Shown one piece after another: positions 1-9,339 of a stretch of 64,000 nucleotides of DNA (the stretch's first letter is position 1; each line of letters begins with the position of its first letter). The notes under the pieces were generated by a model. The model was not told where the DNA came from and did not search any database. It saw only the letters and a list, made by a program, of their open reading frames with translations. The translations under genes were made by a program, and so were the position numbers. The stretch is from positions 1,178,001 to 1,242,000 of the forward strand of contig NZ_CP016499.1 in NCBI RefSeq assembly GCF_001713475.1, given 5' to 3'. This stretch comes from Agrobacterium sp. RAC06 (GTDB lineage Bacteria; Pseudomonadota; Alphaproteobacteria; Rhizobiales; Rhizobiaceae).

Positions 1-1699
1 CCTGCATGATGCCCGGCTTCTCGCGGAACTGCCGGCGGACTTCCTCAACGATCGAGCCTGCCGCGCGGCCGACGGCCGTCATGGCGATCCCGCCGAAGAG
101 GTAGGGGATCAGACCGCCGAAGATGAGGCCGGCGACGACATAGGGGTTTGAGAGATCAAAGGAGATCGGTCCCATGTCCGCGAAATACGGGTACTGGGCG
201 CTGTTTGCGGCAAAGTAGGCCAGGTCGTTGGAATAGGCGGCAAAGAGCACGAGCGCGCCGAGGCCGGCAGAGCCGATGGCATAACCCTTGGTCACGGCCT
301 TGGTGGTGTTGCCAACGGCATCGAGCGCGTCGGTCGACTTGCGGACTTCAGGCGGCAGATGCGACATTTCGGCGATACCGCCGGCATTGTCCGTGACCGG
401 GCCGAAAGCGTCGAGGGCGACGATCATGCCGGCGAGGCCCAGCATGGTGGTAACCGCGATCGCCGTGCCGAAGAGGCCGGCAAGCTGGTAGGTCGAGATG
501 ATACCGCCGACGATGACAATTGCGGGAAGTGCGGTCGATTCCAGCGAGACCGCCAGACCCTGGATGACGTTGGTGCCGTGACCGGTGACCGAGGCCTGGG
601 CGATCGAGTTGACCGGGCGCTTGTTGGTGCCGGTGTAATACTCGGTGATGACAACGATCAGCGCCGTCACCACGAGGCCCAGAATGCCGCAGATGAACAG
701 GTTCACACCGGTGATGTCCATCCCGGCAACGGTGCCGATGGAACCCCAGCCAATGGTCAGCGACGTGGCAATGGCGAGACCTGCCACGGACAGGAGCCCG
801 GTGACGATCAGGCCCTTGTAGAGCGCGCCCATGATCGAGCCGCTGGTGCCGAGCTTGACGAAGAAGGTGCCGATGATCGAGGTGATGATGCAGGCGCCGC
901 AGATGGCGAGCGGATAGATCATCGCAATATCGAGCACGGCCGAACCGGCAAAGAAGATCGCAGCAAGCACCATGGTGGCAACGACGGAGACCGCATAGGT
1001 CTCGAACAGGTCGGCAGCCATGCCGGCGCAGTCGCCGACATTGTCACCGACGTTGTCGGCGATTGTTGCCGGGTTGCGCGGATCGTCTTCGGGAATGCCG
1101 GCTTCCACCTTGCCGACGAGGTCCCCACCGACGTCGGCGCCCTTGGTGAAGATACCACCGCCCAGACGGGCGAAGATCGAGATCAGCGAGGCGCCGAAGC
1201 CGAGCGCGACAAGCGCATCGATGACGGCACGCGAGCCGCTTTCATGACCGAGTATTGCGGTCAGGATGTAGAAGTAGATGGAGACGCCGAGCAAAGCGAG
1301 ACCTGCGACCAACATGCCGGTGATGGCGCCGGACTTGAAGGCGATGTCGAGACCGGCCGCCAGACTGTGGGAAGCGGCCTGGGCGGTGCGCACATTGGCA
1401 CGGACCGAGACATGCATGCCGATGAAGCCGGCAGCCCCCGACAAGACGGCACCGATCAGAAAGCCGATGGCAGCGGTGCCAGAGAGAAGAAGCCAGGTGG
1501 CGACGAAGACGACGGCGCCGACGATCGCGATGGTCAGGTATTGCCGAGTGAGGTAAGCTTGAGCACCCTCGCGAATATAGCCTGCAATTTCCTGCATTCG
1601 GGCATTGCCCTGATCAGCTGCAAGCACCGAGCGTGTCGCCCAGACCGCGTAGACCACCGACAGCAACCCGCATAAAATTACGCCTAGAAGAACCGTCAT
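1..1699 (-). CDS. hppA: K+-insensitive pyrophosphate-energised proton pump (3' end cut by window edge)
   Basis: Integral membrane pump that hydrolyses pyrophosphate and exports protons across a membrane. The gene starts at an ATG ending at 1699 (protein begins [11 protein letters not shown]) and stays open to base 1, so about 566 of the usual ~700 residues are visible and the C-terminus lies outside the window. The family signature is seen around residue 215 ([15 protein letters not shown], an aspartate-rich substrate and Mg-binding loop). Around residue 464 the sequence reads [10 protein letters not shown]; the lysine after NTT is the residue that in this family marks K+-independent enzymes, where K+-dependent pumps have alanine. 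A long reading frame on the opposite strand (359-1675) is a shadow of this gene. Identity is near certain; the K+-insensitivity call rests on that one residue and family knowledge. Confidence 0.96.
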   Translation of the reverse strand, partial: MTVLLGVILCGLLSVVYAVWATRSVLAADQGNARMQEIAGYIREGAQAYLTRQYLTIAIVGAVVFVATWLLLSGTAAIGFLIGAVLSGAAGFIGMHVSVRANVRTAQAASHSLAAGLDIAFKSGAITGMLVAGLALLGVSIYFYILTAILGHESGSRAVIDALVALGFGASLISIFARLGGGIFTKGADVGGDLVGKVEAGIPEDDPRNPATIADNVGDNVGDCAGMAADLFETYAVSVVATMVLAAIFFAGSAVLDIAMIYPLAICGACIITSIIGTFFVKLGTSGSIMGALYKGLIVTGLLSVAGLAIATSLTIGWGSIGTVAGMDITGVNLFICGILGLVVTALIVVITEYYTGTNKRPVNSIAQASVTGHGTNVIQGLAVSLESTALPAIVIVGGIISTYQLAGLFGTAIAVTTMLGLAGMIVALDAFGPVTDNAGGIAEMSHLPPEVRKSTDALDAVGNTTKAVTKGYAIGSAGLGALVLFAAYSNDLAYFAANSAQYPYFADMGPISFDLSNPYVVAGLIFGGLIPYLFGGIAMTAVGRAAGSIVEEVRRQFREKPGIMQ

Positions 1700-1853
1700 T
1701 CGCAATACCCTCCCGTATTGCCCGCGCCTCACTCATCGCGGGCCGTGACTCGCAGACTCAGGCCCCCTCCTCCGAGACCTCGTCAACGCGTGGCGAGATT
1801 GCGTCGCGCTTTTAGCGGCGTCAAGTACGCATATTTTGCCGTCTCAAGGGAAC

Positions 1854-3080
1854 TCAGGCGGCTTTGCGGGCAGCCGCGCGAAGCTGGAGAACGACCAGCA
1901 GGAGGCAGGCGATCGTGATCGGCCAGATCACCAGATTCATGACCGACCATCCGAAAGCAGTAAACACCTTGCCCGAGGAGAAGGACGAAAGTGCTACGGT
2001 CGAGAACAGGATGATGTCGTGGAAACCCTGCACCTTGTCGGCCTCGGCCGGACGATAGCTCGAGGCGACGATCGCGGTCGCACCGATAAAGCCGAAGTTC
2101 CAGCCGATGCCCAGGAGAACGAGAGCGCCCCAGAAATTCCAGAGCGCAATGCCCATATGGGCGACGACCGCGCAGGCCATGAGGATCAGCAGGCCGCCCG
2201 CAACAACCTTCTCGGCACCGAAGCGGGTGATCAACATGCCGGTGAAGAAGCTCGGCGCGAACATGGCGATGACGTGCCATTGTATGCCGAGCGTCGCCAA
2301 GTCGGACGAAAATCCGCAGCCGATGACCATCGCGAGCGGCGCACCGGTCATCATGAAGGTCATCAGGGCATAGGAACTGATGCCGCAGATCATGCCGGTC
2401 ATGAAGCGTTGGGTCATGACGATTTCGCGCAACGGGCGCACGGGGCCTGAGGCTTCCGCCTTCTTGTCAGCAAGGCTCGGCAGCTTCAGGAAGAACAAGA
2501 CACCGATCGCGCAGAGCAGCAGAGGCACCATGCCGAGGAAGGCGCCGGCGAAGGTCACAGGTGCGAGCGCATCCTTGAACCAGATGGCGATCTGCGGTCC
2601 GACGATGGCGGAGATGATACCGGCGGCGAGGATCCAGGAGATTGCCTTGCCCTTGTAGAAGCTTGGCGATGCGTCGGCGGCGGCGAAACGGATCTTCTGG
2701 GTGAAGCCCCCAGATATGCCCATGAGCAAAAGCGAGAAGGCAAAGAGCCAGAAGTTCGACTGGATGAGCGAGAAGGCGGCCAGTGCGCTGCCGAGCGCAC
2801 CCATCAATGCGCCGACCATGAAGCTTTCGCGGCGACCAAGAATCCTGGAGGCCGCTGCCACCACGATCGCGCCGACGGCCACGCCGATGTTGAAACCCGT
2901 CAGCGGAGCGGTCGACAGCGACTTGTCGGCGCCGAGCATCTGGAAACCGGCGAGACCACCGACAGCAAAGGCGAGCGGCGGTGCAGAGCCGAGGATTGCC
3001 TGGGCCACGGCAAGCAGACCGACGTTACGCTTGGCTGTCGAGAATTGTCCGTCCAGCCCTGCTCCCGTCGTCGCGTCCAT
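1854..3080 (-). CDS. MFS transporter, 408 residues
   Basis: Predicted inner-membrane transporter of the major facilitator superfamily, substrate unknown. The protein has about twelve hydrophobic segments and a central charged loop near the middle (KLPSLADKKAEASGPVRP), the usual break between the two six-helix halves. I take the start at the ATG ending at 3080 (MDATTGAGL); the frame is open further upstream into nusB but that extension is arginine- and serine-rich and not protein-like. It follows nusB on the same strand with a 10-bp gap, so it is probably co-transcribed with ribH and nusB. A riboflavin-related substrate is conceivable from position alone, but nothing in the sequence shows it. 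Confidence 0.8.
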   Translation of the reverse strand: MDATTGAGLDGQFSTAKRNVGLLAVAQAILGSAPPLAFAVGGLAGFQMLGADKSLSTAPLTGFNIGVAVGAIVVAAASRILGRRESFMVGALMGALGSALAAFSLIQSNFWLFAFSLLLMGISGGFTQKIRFAAADASPSFYKGKAISWILAAGIISAIVGPQIAIWFKDALAPVTFAGAFLGMVPLLLCAIGVLFFLKLPSLADKKAEASGPVRPLREIVMTQRFMTGMICGISSYALMTFMMTGAPLAMVIGCGFSSDLATLGIQWHVIAMFAPSFFTGMLITRFGAEKVVAGGLLILMACAVVAHMGIALWNFWGALVLLGIGWNFGFIGATAIVASSYRPAEADKVQGFHDIILFSTVALSSFSSGKVFTAFGWSVMNLVIWPITIACLLLVVLQLRAAARKAA

Positions 3081-3090
3081 CTGCCAATTC

Positions 3091-3570
3091 CTACTTCTGC
3101 GCCGGAGCGCGAACCTGCTTTGCAATCCGGTCGAGAACGGCGTTGACCAGCTTCGGCTCGTCTTCGGTGAAGAAGGCCTGCGCGATCTCGACATACTCCG
3201 TTACAATAACAGCGATGGGCACATCCTTGCGCTCGATCAATTCGAAGGTGCCGGAACGCAGAATGGCGCGCACGGTGCTATCCATGCGCGACAGTGACCA
3301 GTCGTCCTGCAGGGCGCCACGGATCATCGGGTCGATCTTCGTCTGGTCGCGTACGACACCGGCGACGATCGAGCGGAACCAGGAGGCGTCCGCCTTCAGA
3401 TAGGTTTCTCCGTCGACCTCCTGGCCGAGGCGATGGGCTTCATATTCGGCCACAACCTCAAGCACGCCGGAGCCGGCGATGTCCATCTGATAGAGCGCCT
3501 GCACAGCTGCCAAACGAGCTGCACCGCGCTGGTTTGCCGGCTTTACCGGATGCTTGCCTTCGCCCGTCAT
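3091..3570 (-). CDS. nusB: Transcription antitermination factor NusB
   Basis: All-helical RNA-binding protein that with NusE (S10) binds boxA RNA and supports antitermination of rRNA operons. The protein is about 159 residues, usual for alphaproteobacteria, with the N-terminal family pattern [16 protein letters not shown] and the later block [19 protein letters not shown] followed by [14 protein letters not shown]. Start: a GTG at 3573 immediately precedes the ATG ending at 3570, and the ribH stop codon abuts it (ribH TGA at 3576-3574), so translation is probably coupled to ribH. The ribH-nusB order is the standard arrangement in this group. Confidence 0.95.
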   Translation of the reverse strand: MTGEGKHPVKPANQRGAARLAAVQALYQMDIAGSGVLEVVAEYEAHRLGQEVDGETYLKADASWFRSIVAGVVRDQTKIDPMIRGALQDDWSLSRMDSTVRAILRSGTFELIERKDVPIAVIVTEYVEIAQAFFTEDEPKLVNAVLDRIAKQVRAPAQK

Positions 3571-3573
3571 CAC

Positions 3574-4032
3574 TCAGCCACCCAGCTTCTTCTTCAGGTC
3601 GATCATGGACAGGGCTGCGCGCGCCGCAAAGCCGCCCTTGTCCTTTTCGCTACGCTTGACGCGTGCCCAGGCCTGCTCGTCGTTCTCAACGGTCATGATG
3701 CCGTTGCCGATCGCAAGCGATTCCGAGACGGCGAGGTCCATCAGGGCGCGCGAAGATTCGTTCGCGACGATGTCGAAGTGGTAGGTTTCGCCCCGAATGA
3801 CCATGCCGAGCGCGATGAAGCCATCATACTGCGCGCCCTCGTCGTCCATCGCGTCGAGCGCCATGGCAATTGCCGGGGGGATCTCGAGTGCGCCGGGAAC
3901 GGTGATCACGTCATATGTTGCGCCAACTTCTTCAAGAGCATGCTTGGCACCGTCCAGAAGGGCGTCCGACATGTCGTCATAGAAGCGTGCTTCGACGATC
4001 AGCAAATGCGGCGAAGCCGTCTTGTTTACCAT
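3574..4032 (-). CDS. ribH: 6,7-dimethyl-8-ribityllumazine synthase
   Basis: Penultimate enzyme of riboflavin synthesis; condenses 5-amino-6-ribitylaminouracil with dihydroxybutanone phosphate to give lumazine. The 152-residue protein begins [18 protein letters not shown] and shows family blocks [25 protein letters not shown] (with the conserved catalytic His of the TxHF/Y motif) and [11 protein letters not shown]. An in-frame upstream extension exists to 4113, but the ATG ending at 4032 gives the normal length. It lies directly upstream of nusB. The partner ribD is on the same strand 900 bp further upstream, separated by two plus-strand genes, and no riboflavin synthase gene is visible. Confidence 0.95.
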   Translation of the reverse strand: MVNKTASPHLLIVEARFYDDMSDALLDGAKHALEEVGATYDVITVPGALEIPPAIAMALDAMDDEGAQYDGFIALGMVIRGETYHFDIVANESSRALMDLAVSESLAIGNGIMTVENDEQAWARVKRSEKDKGGFAARAALSMIDLKKKLGG

Positions 4033-4359
4033 GGGTCGATCCGATCTTGAATGTGATTGCGGCCGCTGGCCGAACAGAAACGCGGTCAAACCACGCCGTA
4101 CCAAGGAAGGCAAGTGTTTTTGCTGATGGCCGGACCTGCGCTCCAGGCACGGCTCATCATGTCAGGCCGATCGCGGCTTTGCATCGATTGTTCCACTCTC
4201 GCTAATGCAGGCGGAAATCGGGCGACCAGCGTGACAAATGTTTAATGAAATTCAGTAACTTAGAGCCAGGATTTCGCCACAAACCGACACCACCTTCAGT
4301 CCTGCAAGCGAGCGACGGAATCCCCCGCCATCGCAAACATCCTTGAAAGGAACAGGACC
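4033..4359. other. Intergenic region between divergent ribH and a secreted-protein gene
   Basis: A 327-bp stretch without a convincing gene; the short frames in it are not protein-like. It must hold the promoters for ribH (minus) and for the plus-strand gene at 4360. I searched by eye for a flavin riboswitch (the conserved RFN blocks) and do not recognise one. The section just before 4360 contains a good ribosome binding site (GAAAGGA) for that gene. Confidence 0.5.
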
Positions 4360-4722
4360 ATGAATCGCTTTGCAACCGTTCTGAGTGCCTCTGCACTGTC
4401 GGCCATCGCCTTCGGCGCCGAGAGCTATGCCGCCATGCCTTCTGCAGCCGGCATGTCCGGCAGCAGGATCGAAAGCACCATCCAGACCATGTCGTCCAAG
4501 GCCTTCAACGTCGTCCGCCTCGACACTCTGAAGACCCATGACACGGCGCATGAACGCTTCGCCGCGGTCTCTCCCACCTCGCAGGAAGCCCGACACATTC
4601 AGGCAGCGGTGATCGCAAACCGCTCGCTTGCCCAGAAGCTCGAAGGCCAGAAGGTCGAGCTCACCAATATCGTCGGCGCCGATCAGGCTGCCGATGGCGG
4701 CGTCACCTTCTACGTCCGCTGA
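4360..4722 (+). CDS. Small exported protein of unknown function, 120 residues
   Basis: I do not recognise a named family. The protein begins MNRFATVLSASALSAIAFGA and has a short, weakly positively charged signal peptide with likely cleavage after the alanines near residue 24 (ESYAAMPS). The mature part is about 95 residues, mostly polar, no cysteines, with a helix-prone middle (HIQAAVIANRSLAQKLEGQ) and ends ADGGVTFYVR. A Shine-Dalgarno-like GAAAGGA stands about 9 bases before the ATG. The gene is alone: ribH is divergent upstream and a strong hairpin terminator follows at 4760. Periplasmic location is inferred from the signal peptide only. Confidence 0.75.
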   Translation: MNRFATVLSASALSAIAFGAESYAAMPSAAGMSGSRIESTIQTMSSKAFNVVRLDTLKTHDTAHERFAAVSPTSQEARHIQAAVIANRSLAQKLEGQKVELTNIVGADQAADGGVTFYVR

Positions 4723-4759
4723 TCAACCTCCGCCTCCCCTCCATACCCCACCTTGCCCC

Positions 4760-4786
4760 CCCCGTGTCCTAGGACACGGGGCTTTT
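4760..4786 (+). terminator. Perfect 22-bp palindromic terminator
   Basis: Bases 4760-4781 form an exact palindrome (CCCCGTGTC, centre CTAG, GACACGGGG) followed by CTTTT. This can fold to a 9-bp GC-rich stem with a four-base loop and a short U tract, a Rho-independent terminator for the exported-protein gene ending at 4722. Confidence 0.8.
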
Positions 4787-4796
4787 CGCGCGCAAT

Positions 4797-4822
4797 GGAA
4801 CCTTTCATGGAGCCCACGTGTT
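4797..4822 (+). promoter_or_regulatory. Candidate EcfG-type (general stress sigma factor) promoter
   Basis: GGAAC at 4797-4801 followed by exactly 17 bases and TGTT at 4819-4822. The alphaproteobacterial general-stress sigma factor EcfG (RpoE2/RpoE4) recognises GGAAC-N16-17-CGTT, so this matches with one mismatch. It sits 61 bp before the start of the 25-residue membrane peptide gene and after the terminator of the previous gene, a sensible promoter position. The match is short and the call is inference. Confidence 0.45.
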
Positions 4823-4882
4823 TCCGGTCATGAAAGGCGCCCGGAGGCGGTTGCCTCGAAACACGAAAGATGGAGGCACCCC

Positions 4883-4960
4883 ATGGGTCGCGGCATTCTA
4901 TTCTGGCTGATCGGCGTACCGATCCCCCTGATCATTCTGTTCCTGCTGTTCTTCCGTTAA
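4883..4960 (+). CDS. 25-residue single-helix membrane peptide
   Basis: A tiny gene: ATG at 4883, TAA at 4958-4960. The peptide begins MGRGILFWLIGVPIP and continues as an uninterrupted hydrophobic stretch ending LLFFR, so it should form one transmembrane helix with short positively charged ends. A GGAGG ribosome binding site at 4872-4876 has good spacing to the ATG. Very similar MGRGIL-type short membrane peptides occur widely in rhizobia as conserved hypotheticals, from memory. Its TAA overlaps the stop codon of ribD on the other strand (shared TTAA at 4957-4960). Function unknown. Confidence 0.7.
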   Translation: MGRGILFWLIGVPIPLIILFLLFFR

Positions 4961-6045
4961 ACCCAGGCAGACGCAGGCAGTCTCTCAAAAATCTGCAGCC
5001 GGTCGCTTCCGATCTGTCTCTCGTCGATCTTGACGAAACCGGCAGGCAGGCGGCCGGCTGAAATCGGCGAAGGAATACCGCCTTCTCCGATCGTCACCGC
5101 GGAATCGTAGAGTTCGATCCGGTCGACCACTCCGCGCGCCAGCATGTCGGTCGCGACACGCGCGCCACCTTCCACCATCAGTGACGAGACACCACGCCGC
5201 GCAAGCAGCGCCAACAGTCCATCGACATCCGGAACCTCCGACACTTCGACACCCATGCTGACCAGCGCGGCGCGATTGCCTGTTGCGCCGGGTGCCACGG
5301 CGAGGAGAACGGGGACGTCCTGGGCCGTCTTGGAAAGCTTGGATGCCACCGGTAGTTCCGCCTTGCGATCAAGCACGATCCTGAGCGGCGAGGCGCTTTC
5401 GAGACCCGGCAACCGGACCGTCAATTCGGGATCGTCGGCAAGCGCGGTGCCGATGCCGACCAGGATTGCATCGCACTGCGCCCTCAGACGATGCACGGCT
5501 TCGCGTGCCTCCGGCCCCGTAATCGCGACCTGGCCTGCGCCAACGCGACCGACCATACCATCAGAAGAAACGGCAAGCTTCAGAATCACTTGCGGACGTC
5601 CCTTCGTCTGCCGGGTGAGATAGCCTGCCATCGCCCGGCGCGCCTCTTTCTGCAGGATGCCGATGGTCACCTCGATATCGGCATCCGCGAGGATCTTGAG
5701 CCCCTGGCCTGAAACCCGAGGATCGGGATCAGCAACGGCGACCACGACGCGGGCAATGCCGGCAGCAACGATGGCATTGGCACAGGGCGGGGTCTTACCA
5801 TGATGCGAGCAGGGCTCGAGCGTGACATAGGCGGTCGCCCCCCTTGCCTTCTCGCCGGCTTCGGCGAGCGCCTGGGGTTCGGCATGGGGCCGCCCACCGA
5901 GCGCGGTGACGCCACGACCAACGACCTCGCCATCCTTGACGATCACGCATCCGACGGAGGGGTTGGAGCCGGTGCGACCGACATGCTTCAGGGAGAGCTC
6001 GATTGCCTCCCGCATATGCCGTTCGTCGCGGGCGGTGATGGACAC
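4957..6045 (-). CDS. ribD: Bifunctional riboflavin deaminase/reductase RibD
   Basis: Catalyses the second and third steps of riboflavin synthesis. The N-terminal cytidine-deaminase-like domain has the zinc motif HAEPQAL, then PCSHHGKTPPC, near residues 50-90. The C-terminal reductase domain begins about residue 145 (RPQVILKLAVSSDG) and has LMVEGGARVATDML near residue 300. I choose the GTG ending at 6045 (VSITARDERHMREAIELS): it gives 362 residues, the usual length, and lies 4 bp after the nrdR stop; the open frame upstream overlaps nrdR and is not protein-like. It is the last gene of a glyA-nrdR-ribD run. In many rhizobia ribE and ribH follow; here they do not. Confidence 0.94.
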   Translation of the reverse strand: MSITARDERHMREAIELSLKHVGRTGSNPSVGCVIVKDGEVVGRGVTALGGRPHAEPQALAEAGEKARGATAYVTLEPCSHHGKTPPCANAIVAAGIARVVVAVADPDPRVSGQGLKILADADIEVTIGILQKEARRAMAGYLTRQTKGRPQVILKLAVSSDGMVGRVGAGQVAITGPEAREAVHRLRAQCDAILVGIGTALADDPELTVRLPGLESASPLRIVLDRKAELPVASKLSKTAQDVPVLLAVAPGATGNRAALVSMGVEVSEVPDVDGLLALLARRGVSSLMVEGGARVATDMLARGVVDRIELYDSAVTIGEGGIPSPISAGRLPAGFVKIDERQIGSDRLQIFERLPASAWV

Positions 6046-6049
6046 GCCG

Positions 6050-6526
6050 TCAATCCGCCGTGCTGTCTCTGGAGATCTTGGCGTTGATCTCGGCAATGAC
6101 GTTCTCGAAGTCCTCGGCATGGCTGAAGTCGCGATAGACCGAGGCGTAGCGGACGAAGGCCACGTCATCGAGGGTCTTCAGGGCTTCGAGCACCTGCAGA
6201 CCGATTTCTTCCGAGGAGATCTCGGTCTCGCCGGAGCTTTCAAGGCGGCGAACGATGCCCGAAACGGCGCGCTCAATGCGGTCGGCATCAACAGGCCGCT
6301 TGCGCAGTGCGATCTGGAAGGACCGCACCAGCTTGTCGCGGGCGAAGGGTGCCTTGCGGCCAGTCTTCTTCAAGACCATCAGCTCGCGCAGCTGCACCCG
6401 TTCAAAAGTCGTGAAGCGCCCCCCGCAATCCGGACAGATGCGCCGCCGGCGGATGGAGGTGTTGTCCTCCGCCGGTCGCGAGTCCTTGACCTGGGTTTCA
6501 TCCGATCCGCAGAAGGGGCAGCGCAT
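6050..6526 (-). CDS. nrdR: Transcriptional repressor NrdR
   Basis: Zinc-ribbon/ATP-cone repressor of ribonucleotide reductase genes. The 158-residue protein starts [17 protein letters not shown] and has the two CxxC pairs (CPFC at residues 3-6 and CPDC near residue 31) of the zinc ribbon, then an ATP-cone domain ([18 protein letters not shown]). It sits 12 bp after glyA and 4 bp before ribD, on the same strand, the common rhizobial order, and is probably co-transcribed with both. Confidence 0.97.
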   Translation of the reverse strand: MRCPFCGSDETQVKDSRPAEDNTSIRRRRICPDCGGRFTTFERVQLRELMVLKKTGRKAPFARDKLVRSFQIALRKRPVDADRIERAVSGIVRRLESSGETEISSEEIGLQVLEALKTLDDVAFVRYASVYRDFSHAEDFENVIAEINAKISRDSTAD

Positions 6527-6538
6527 CAGCCTTATGCC

Positions 6539-7828
6539 TTACATGTAGGGGTACATCGGGAAACGGTCGGTGAGAGCCACGACCTTCTCGCGAACGGCAC
6601 CTTCGACGGCGGCATTGCCTTCATCCGAGTTGGCGACCTTGAGACCGTCAAGCACTTCGACGATCAGGTTGCCGATTTCGGTGAACTCGGCTTCCTTGAA
6701 ACCGCGCGTGGTGCCGGCCGGCGTGCCGAGACGGATACCCGAGGTGACGAAGGGCTTTTCCGGGTCGAAGGGAATGCCGTTCTTGTTGCAGGTGATGTAG
6801 GCGCGGCCGAGGCCGGCTTCCGCACGCTTGCCGGTGGCGTTCTTCTTGCGAAGGTCGACCAGCATCAGATGGTTGTCGGTACCGCCGGAGACGATATCGA
6901 GATTGTGCTTGATCAGCGTGTCGGCCAGAACCTTGGCGTTCTTGACGACCTGGGCCGCGTAATCCTTGAATTCCGGCTTCAGCGCTTCGCCGAAGGCGAC
7001 CGCCTTGGCGGCGATGACATGCATCAGCGGGCCACCCTGGAGACCCGGGAAGACGGCCGAGTTGAACTTCTTCGCCAGATCCTCGTCGTTGGTCAGGATC
7101 ATGCCGCCGCGTGGGCCGCGCAGCGACTTGTGGGTCGTCGAGGTCGCGACGTGGCAATGCGGGAACGGCGACGGATGCTGGTCACCAGCGACGAGGCCGG
7201 CGATGTGGGCCATGTCGACCATGAGGTAGGCACCGACAGAGTCTGCGATCTCGCGGAAACGCTTCCAGTCCCAGGTGCGGGAGTATGCGGTACCGCCGGC
7301 GATGATCAGCTTCGGCTTGTGCTGCTCGGCCTTGCGGGCAACATCTTCCATGTCGAGCTGGTGGTCGTCTTCGCGCACGCCGTAGGAGACGACGTTGAAC
7401 CACTTGCCGGACATGTTGACCGGAGAACCGTGGGTCAGGTGACCGCCCGAGTTCAGGTCGAGGCCCATGAAGGTGTCGCCGGGCTGCAGCAGCGCCAGGA
7501 AGACGGCCTGGTTCATCTGGCTACCGGAATTCGGCTGGACGTTGGCGAAGTTGACGCCGAACAGCTTCTTGGCGCGCTCGATCGCGAGTTCTTCCGCGAT
7601 ATCGACGAACTGGCAGCCACCGTAGTAGCGCTTGCCCGGATATCCCTCGGCGTATTTGTTGGTCATGATCGAGCCCTGGGCTTCGAGCACGGCGCGCGAG
7701 ACAATGTTCTCAGAAGCGATCAGCTCGATCTCGTGGCGTTGACGACCGAGTTCCTTCTCGATCGCACCGAAAATTTCCGGGTCGGCATCGGCGAGAGAAC
7801 GAGAAAAGAAGGCATCGTTGTTCGACAT
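6539..7828 (-). CDS. glyA: Serine hydroxymethyltransferase
   Basis: PLP enzyme that interconverts serine and glycine while charging tetrahydrofolate with a one-carbon unit. The 429-residue protein carries the PLP-lysine motif [13 protein letters not shown] with Lys234, and conserved blocks [11 protein letters not shown] (residues 61-71) and [11 protein letters not shown] (204-214). Start at the ATG ending at 7828 has an AGGAG site upstream with slightly long spacing. It is the first gene of the glyA-nrdR-ribD unit. Very long open frames on the opposite strand across this gene are codon-bias shadows. Confidence 0.98.
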   Translation of the reverse strand: MSNNDAFFSRSLADADPEIFGAIEKELGRQRHEIELIASENIVSRAVLEAQGSIMTNKYAEGYPGKRYYGGCQFVDIAEELAIERAKKLFGVNFANVQPNSGSQMNQAVFLALLQPGDTFMGLDLNSGGHLTHGSPVNMSGKWFNVVSYGVREDDHQLDMEDVARKAEQHKPKLIIAGGTAYSRTWDWKRFREIADSVGAYLMVDMAHIAGLVAGDQHPSPFPHCHVATSTTHKSLRGPRGGMILTNDEDLAKKFNSAVFPGLQGGPLMHVIAAKAVAFGEALKPEFKDYAAQVVKNAKVLADTLIKHNLDIVSGGTDNHLMLVDLRKKNATGKRAEAGLGRAYITCNKNGIPFDPEKPFVTSGIRLGTPAGTTRGFKEAEFTEIGNLIVEVLDGLKVANSDEGNAAVEGAVREKVVALTDRFPMYPYM

Positions 7829-7950
7829 GATCGCTGGCTCCTCAAAAGCGTTTGATGCTGTGGGGTCTTAAACTTCCGCAGTCACGAGAGCAATACGGAG
7901 AGCGACATTTGCAGATCAATTGACGCGCGGAGGCGAATGGCCGCAGCCCC

Positions 7951-7983
7951 CGAAAAAGAAAAGCCGCACACGAGGCGCGGCTT
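7951..7983 (-). terminator. Rho-independent terminator of ldtP
   Basis: On the minus strand AAGCCGC (7977-7983 complement) pairs with GCGGCTT (7961-7967 complement) around a nine-base loop, followed by TTTCTTTTTC. It lies 28 bp past the ldtP stop and reads in that direction. Confidence 0.7.
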
Positions 7984-8010
7984 GGGTTAGGTCAAGTGCG
8001 GCAGAGGCGC

Positions 8011-9339
8011 TTATTGCAGCGGCACGAAGTCCTCTTCGACAGAACCTGCGAACTGCTCGACGCCGATATTGGCCTGGAGCGCCAGCTGCGCATCGCCGTC
8101 CTTCTGATAGATGTCGTCACGGAACTGGACGATGTTGTCGCGGGTCGACCAGGCGCTGATGTAGACGATGTAAACCGGCACTTCTTCGGCCAGCTTGATC
8201 GGATTGTTCTGGCGGGTCGTGATGACGCGCTCGATCTCCTGACGTGACCAGCCGGGCGTGTCGCGCAGCAGCCAGGTGACGAGGTCGCGCACGTTCTGCA
8301 CGCGGATGCAGCCTGAAGATTCGAAGCGCATCAGCTTGTTGAACAGGCCCTGCTGGGGCGTGTCGTGCATGTATTCGTTGTGCGGATTGTGGAAGTTGAT
8401 CTTGGTGGAGGCCATGGCGTTGATCTTGCCCGGATCCTGACGGAACATCAGGTTGGGCGCCTTCTCCGCATTCCAGTCGACCGTTTCCGGCGCGACTTCA
8501 TTGCCATTGCCATCGAGCAGACGGATGGCATTGCGCGTCAGATAGGTCGGATCCTTGCGCATCAGCGGGACAATGTCCTTCTCGATGATCGAGCGCGGCG
8601 CGGTCCAGTAGGGGTTGAGGATGACCTCGTAGATCTTCGAATTGATCATGTGGGTCGGGCGGTCGATACGGCCGACGACAGCGGTGTTACGCAGCGCGAC
8701 GCGATCGTCTTCGACGGCTTCGACGGAGGCACCGGGAACGTTGACCGTGACGTAGCGACGACCGAGATCGCCGGACATCGACTGCAGACGCACCAGATTG
8801 GTGTTGAGCTGGTTCAGACGGACATCGGCGCTGACATTCAGTGCCTTGACGGTGAATTCGCCGAGAACACCGTCTTCCGGCAGGCCGTGACGGGCCTGGA
8901 AGCGCTTCACCGCACCTTCGACATAGGAATCGTAGGAATTGGACATGCCGGCCTCTTGCGGGAGGTCGCCTGCAATCATCAGACGCTGGCGCAGGCTCTG
9001 GACGGCTGGGTCCATGGCGCCGATCCGCAGCGCCGAAGGTGCGTTGACCATGGGCCAGCCACCGTTCGAGACGATCATCTGATACCGGCCGATCGCCTGC
9101 TGCATGTTGACGAGGTTGCCGGCGCTCAGCATCGGCGTGTTCGATGTGACGGCGGCAGCGGTGCGCGACGCCTGGGCGTCGAACTGGTCGTCCCAGTTGC
9201 CGCGACGCGGTGCGTTGATCAAGTCATTGACTGCATCCTGCGCCATGGCCTGTCCGGTGAATGCCGCAGCACCGGCAGCGGCAGCACCACGCAACAGCGA
9301 GCGGCGCGAGAGAGCAACAATTCCAGACGTCTTGGACAT
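8011..9339 (-). CDS. ldtP: L,D-transpeptidase with peptidoglycan-binding domain (YcbB-like)
   Basis: Periplasmic enzyme that makes 3-3 cross-links in peptidoglycan or remodels it. From the ATG ending at 9339 the protein is 442 residues, with a twin-arginine-like N-terminus (SRRSLLRGAAAAGAAAF) and an AMA cleavage site. A peptidoglycan-binding domain follows near residues 110-190 (SLRQRLMIAGDLP, AVKRFQARHGLPEDGVLG), then the YkuD-type catalytic domain with the conserved His in EYMHDTP and catalytic Cys in SSGCIRVQN. The next regulator to the right, a MarR protein, matches LdtR, described in Liberibacter and Sinorhizobium as the activator of ldtP. Here an extra gene lies between the two. The export route (Tat or Sec) is inferred. 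Confidence 0.9.
   Translation of the reverse strand: MSKTSGIVALSRRSLLRGAAAAGAAAFTGQAMAQDAVNDLINAPRRGNWDDQFDAQASRTAAAVTSNTPMLSAGNLVNMQQAIGRYQMIVSNGGWPMVNAPSALRIGAMDPAVQSLRQRLMIAGDLPQEAGMSNSYDSYVEGAVKRFQARHGLPEDGVLGEFTVKALNVSADVRLNQLNTNLVRLQSMSGDLGRRYVTVNVPGASVEAVEDDRVALRNTAVVGRIDRPTHMINSKIYEVILNPYWTAPRSIIEKDIVPLMRKDPTYLTRNAIRLLDGNGNEVAPETVDWNAEKAPNLMFRQDPGKINAMASTKINFHNPHNEYMHDTPQQGLFNKLMRFESSGCIRVQNVRDLVTWLLRDTPGWSRQEIERVITTRQNNPIKLAEEVPVYIVYISAWSTRDNIVQFRDDIYQKDGDAQLALQANIGVEQFAGSVEEDFVPLQ

Noticed and set aside
359..1675. 438-codon plus-strand frame
   Set aside because: Exactly antisense to hppA, full of Asp, Gly and Arg without any domain pattern.
4033..4359. Possible flavin riboswitch upstream of ribH
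   Set aside because: The conserved RFN blocks are not visible by eye. A covariance-model search would settle it.
5906..7855. 649-codon plus-strand frame
   Set aside because: Antisense to nrdR and glyA; no family features.
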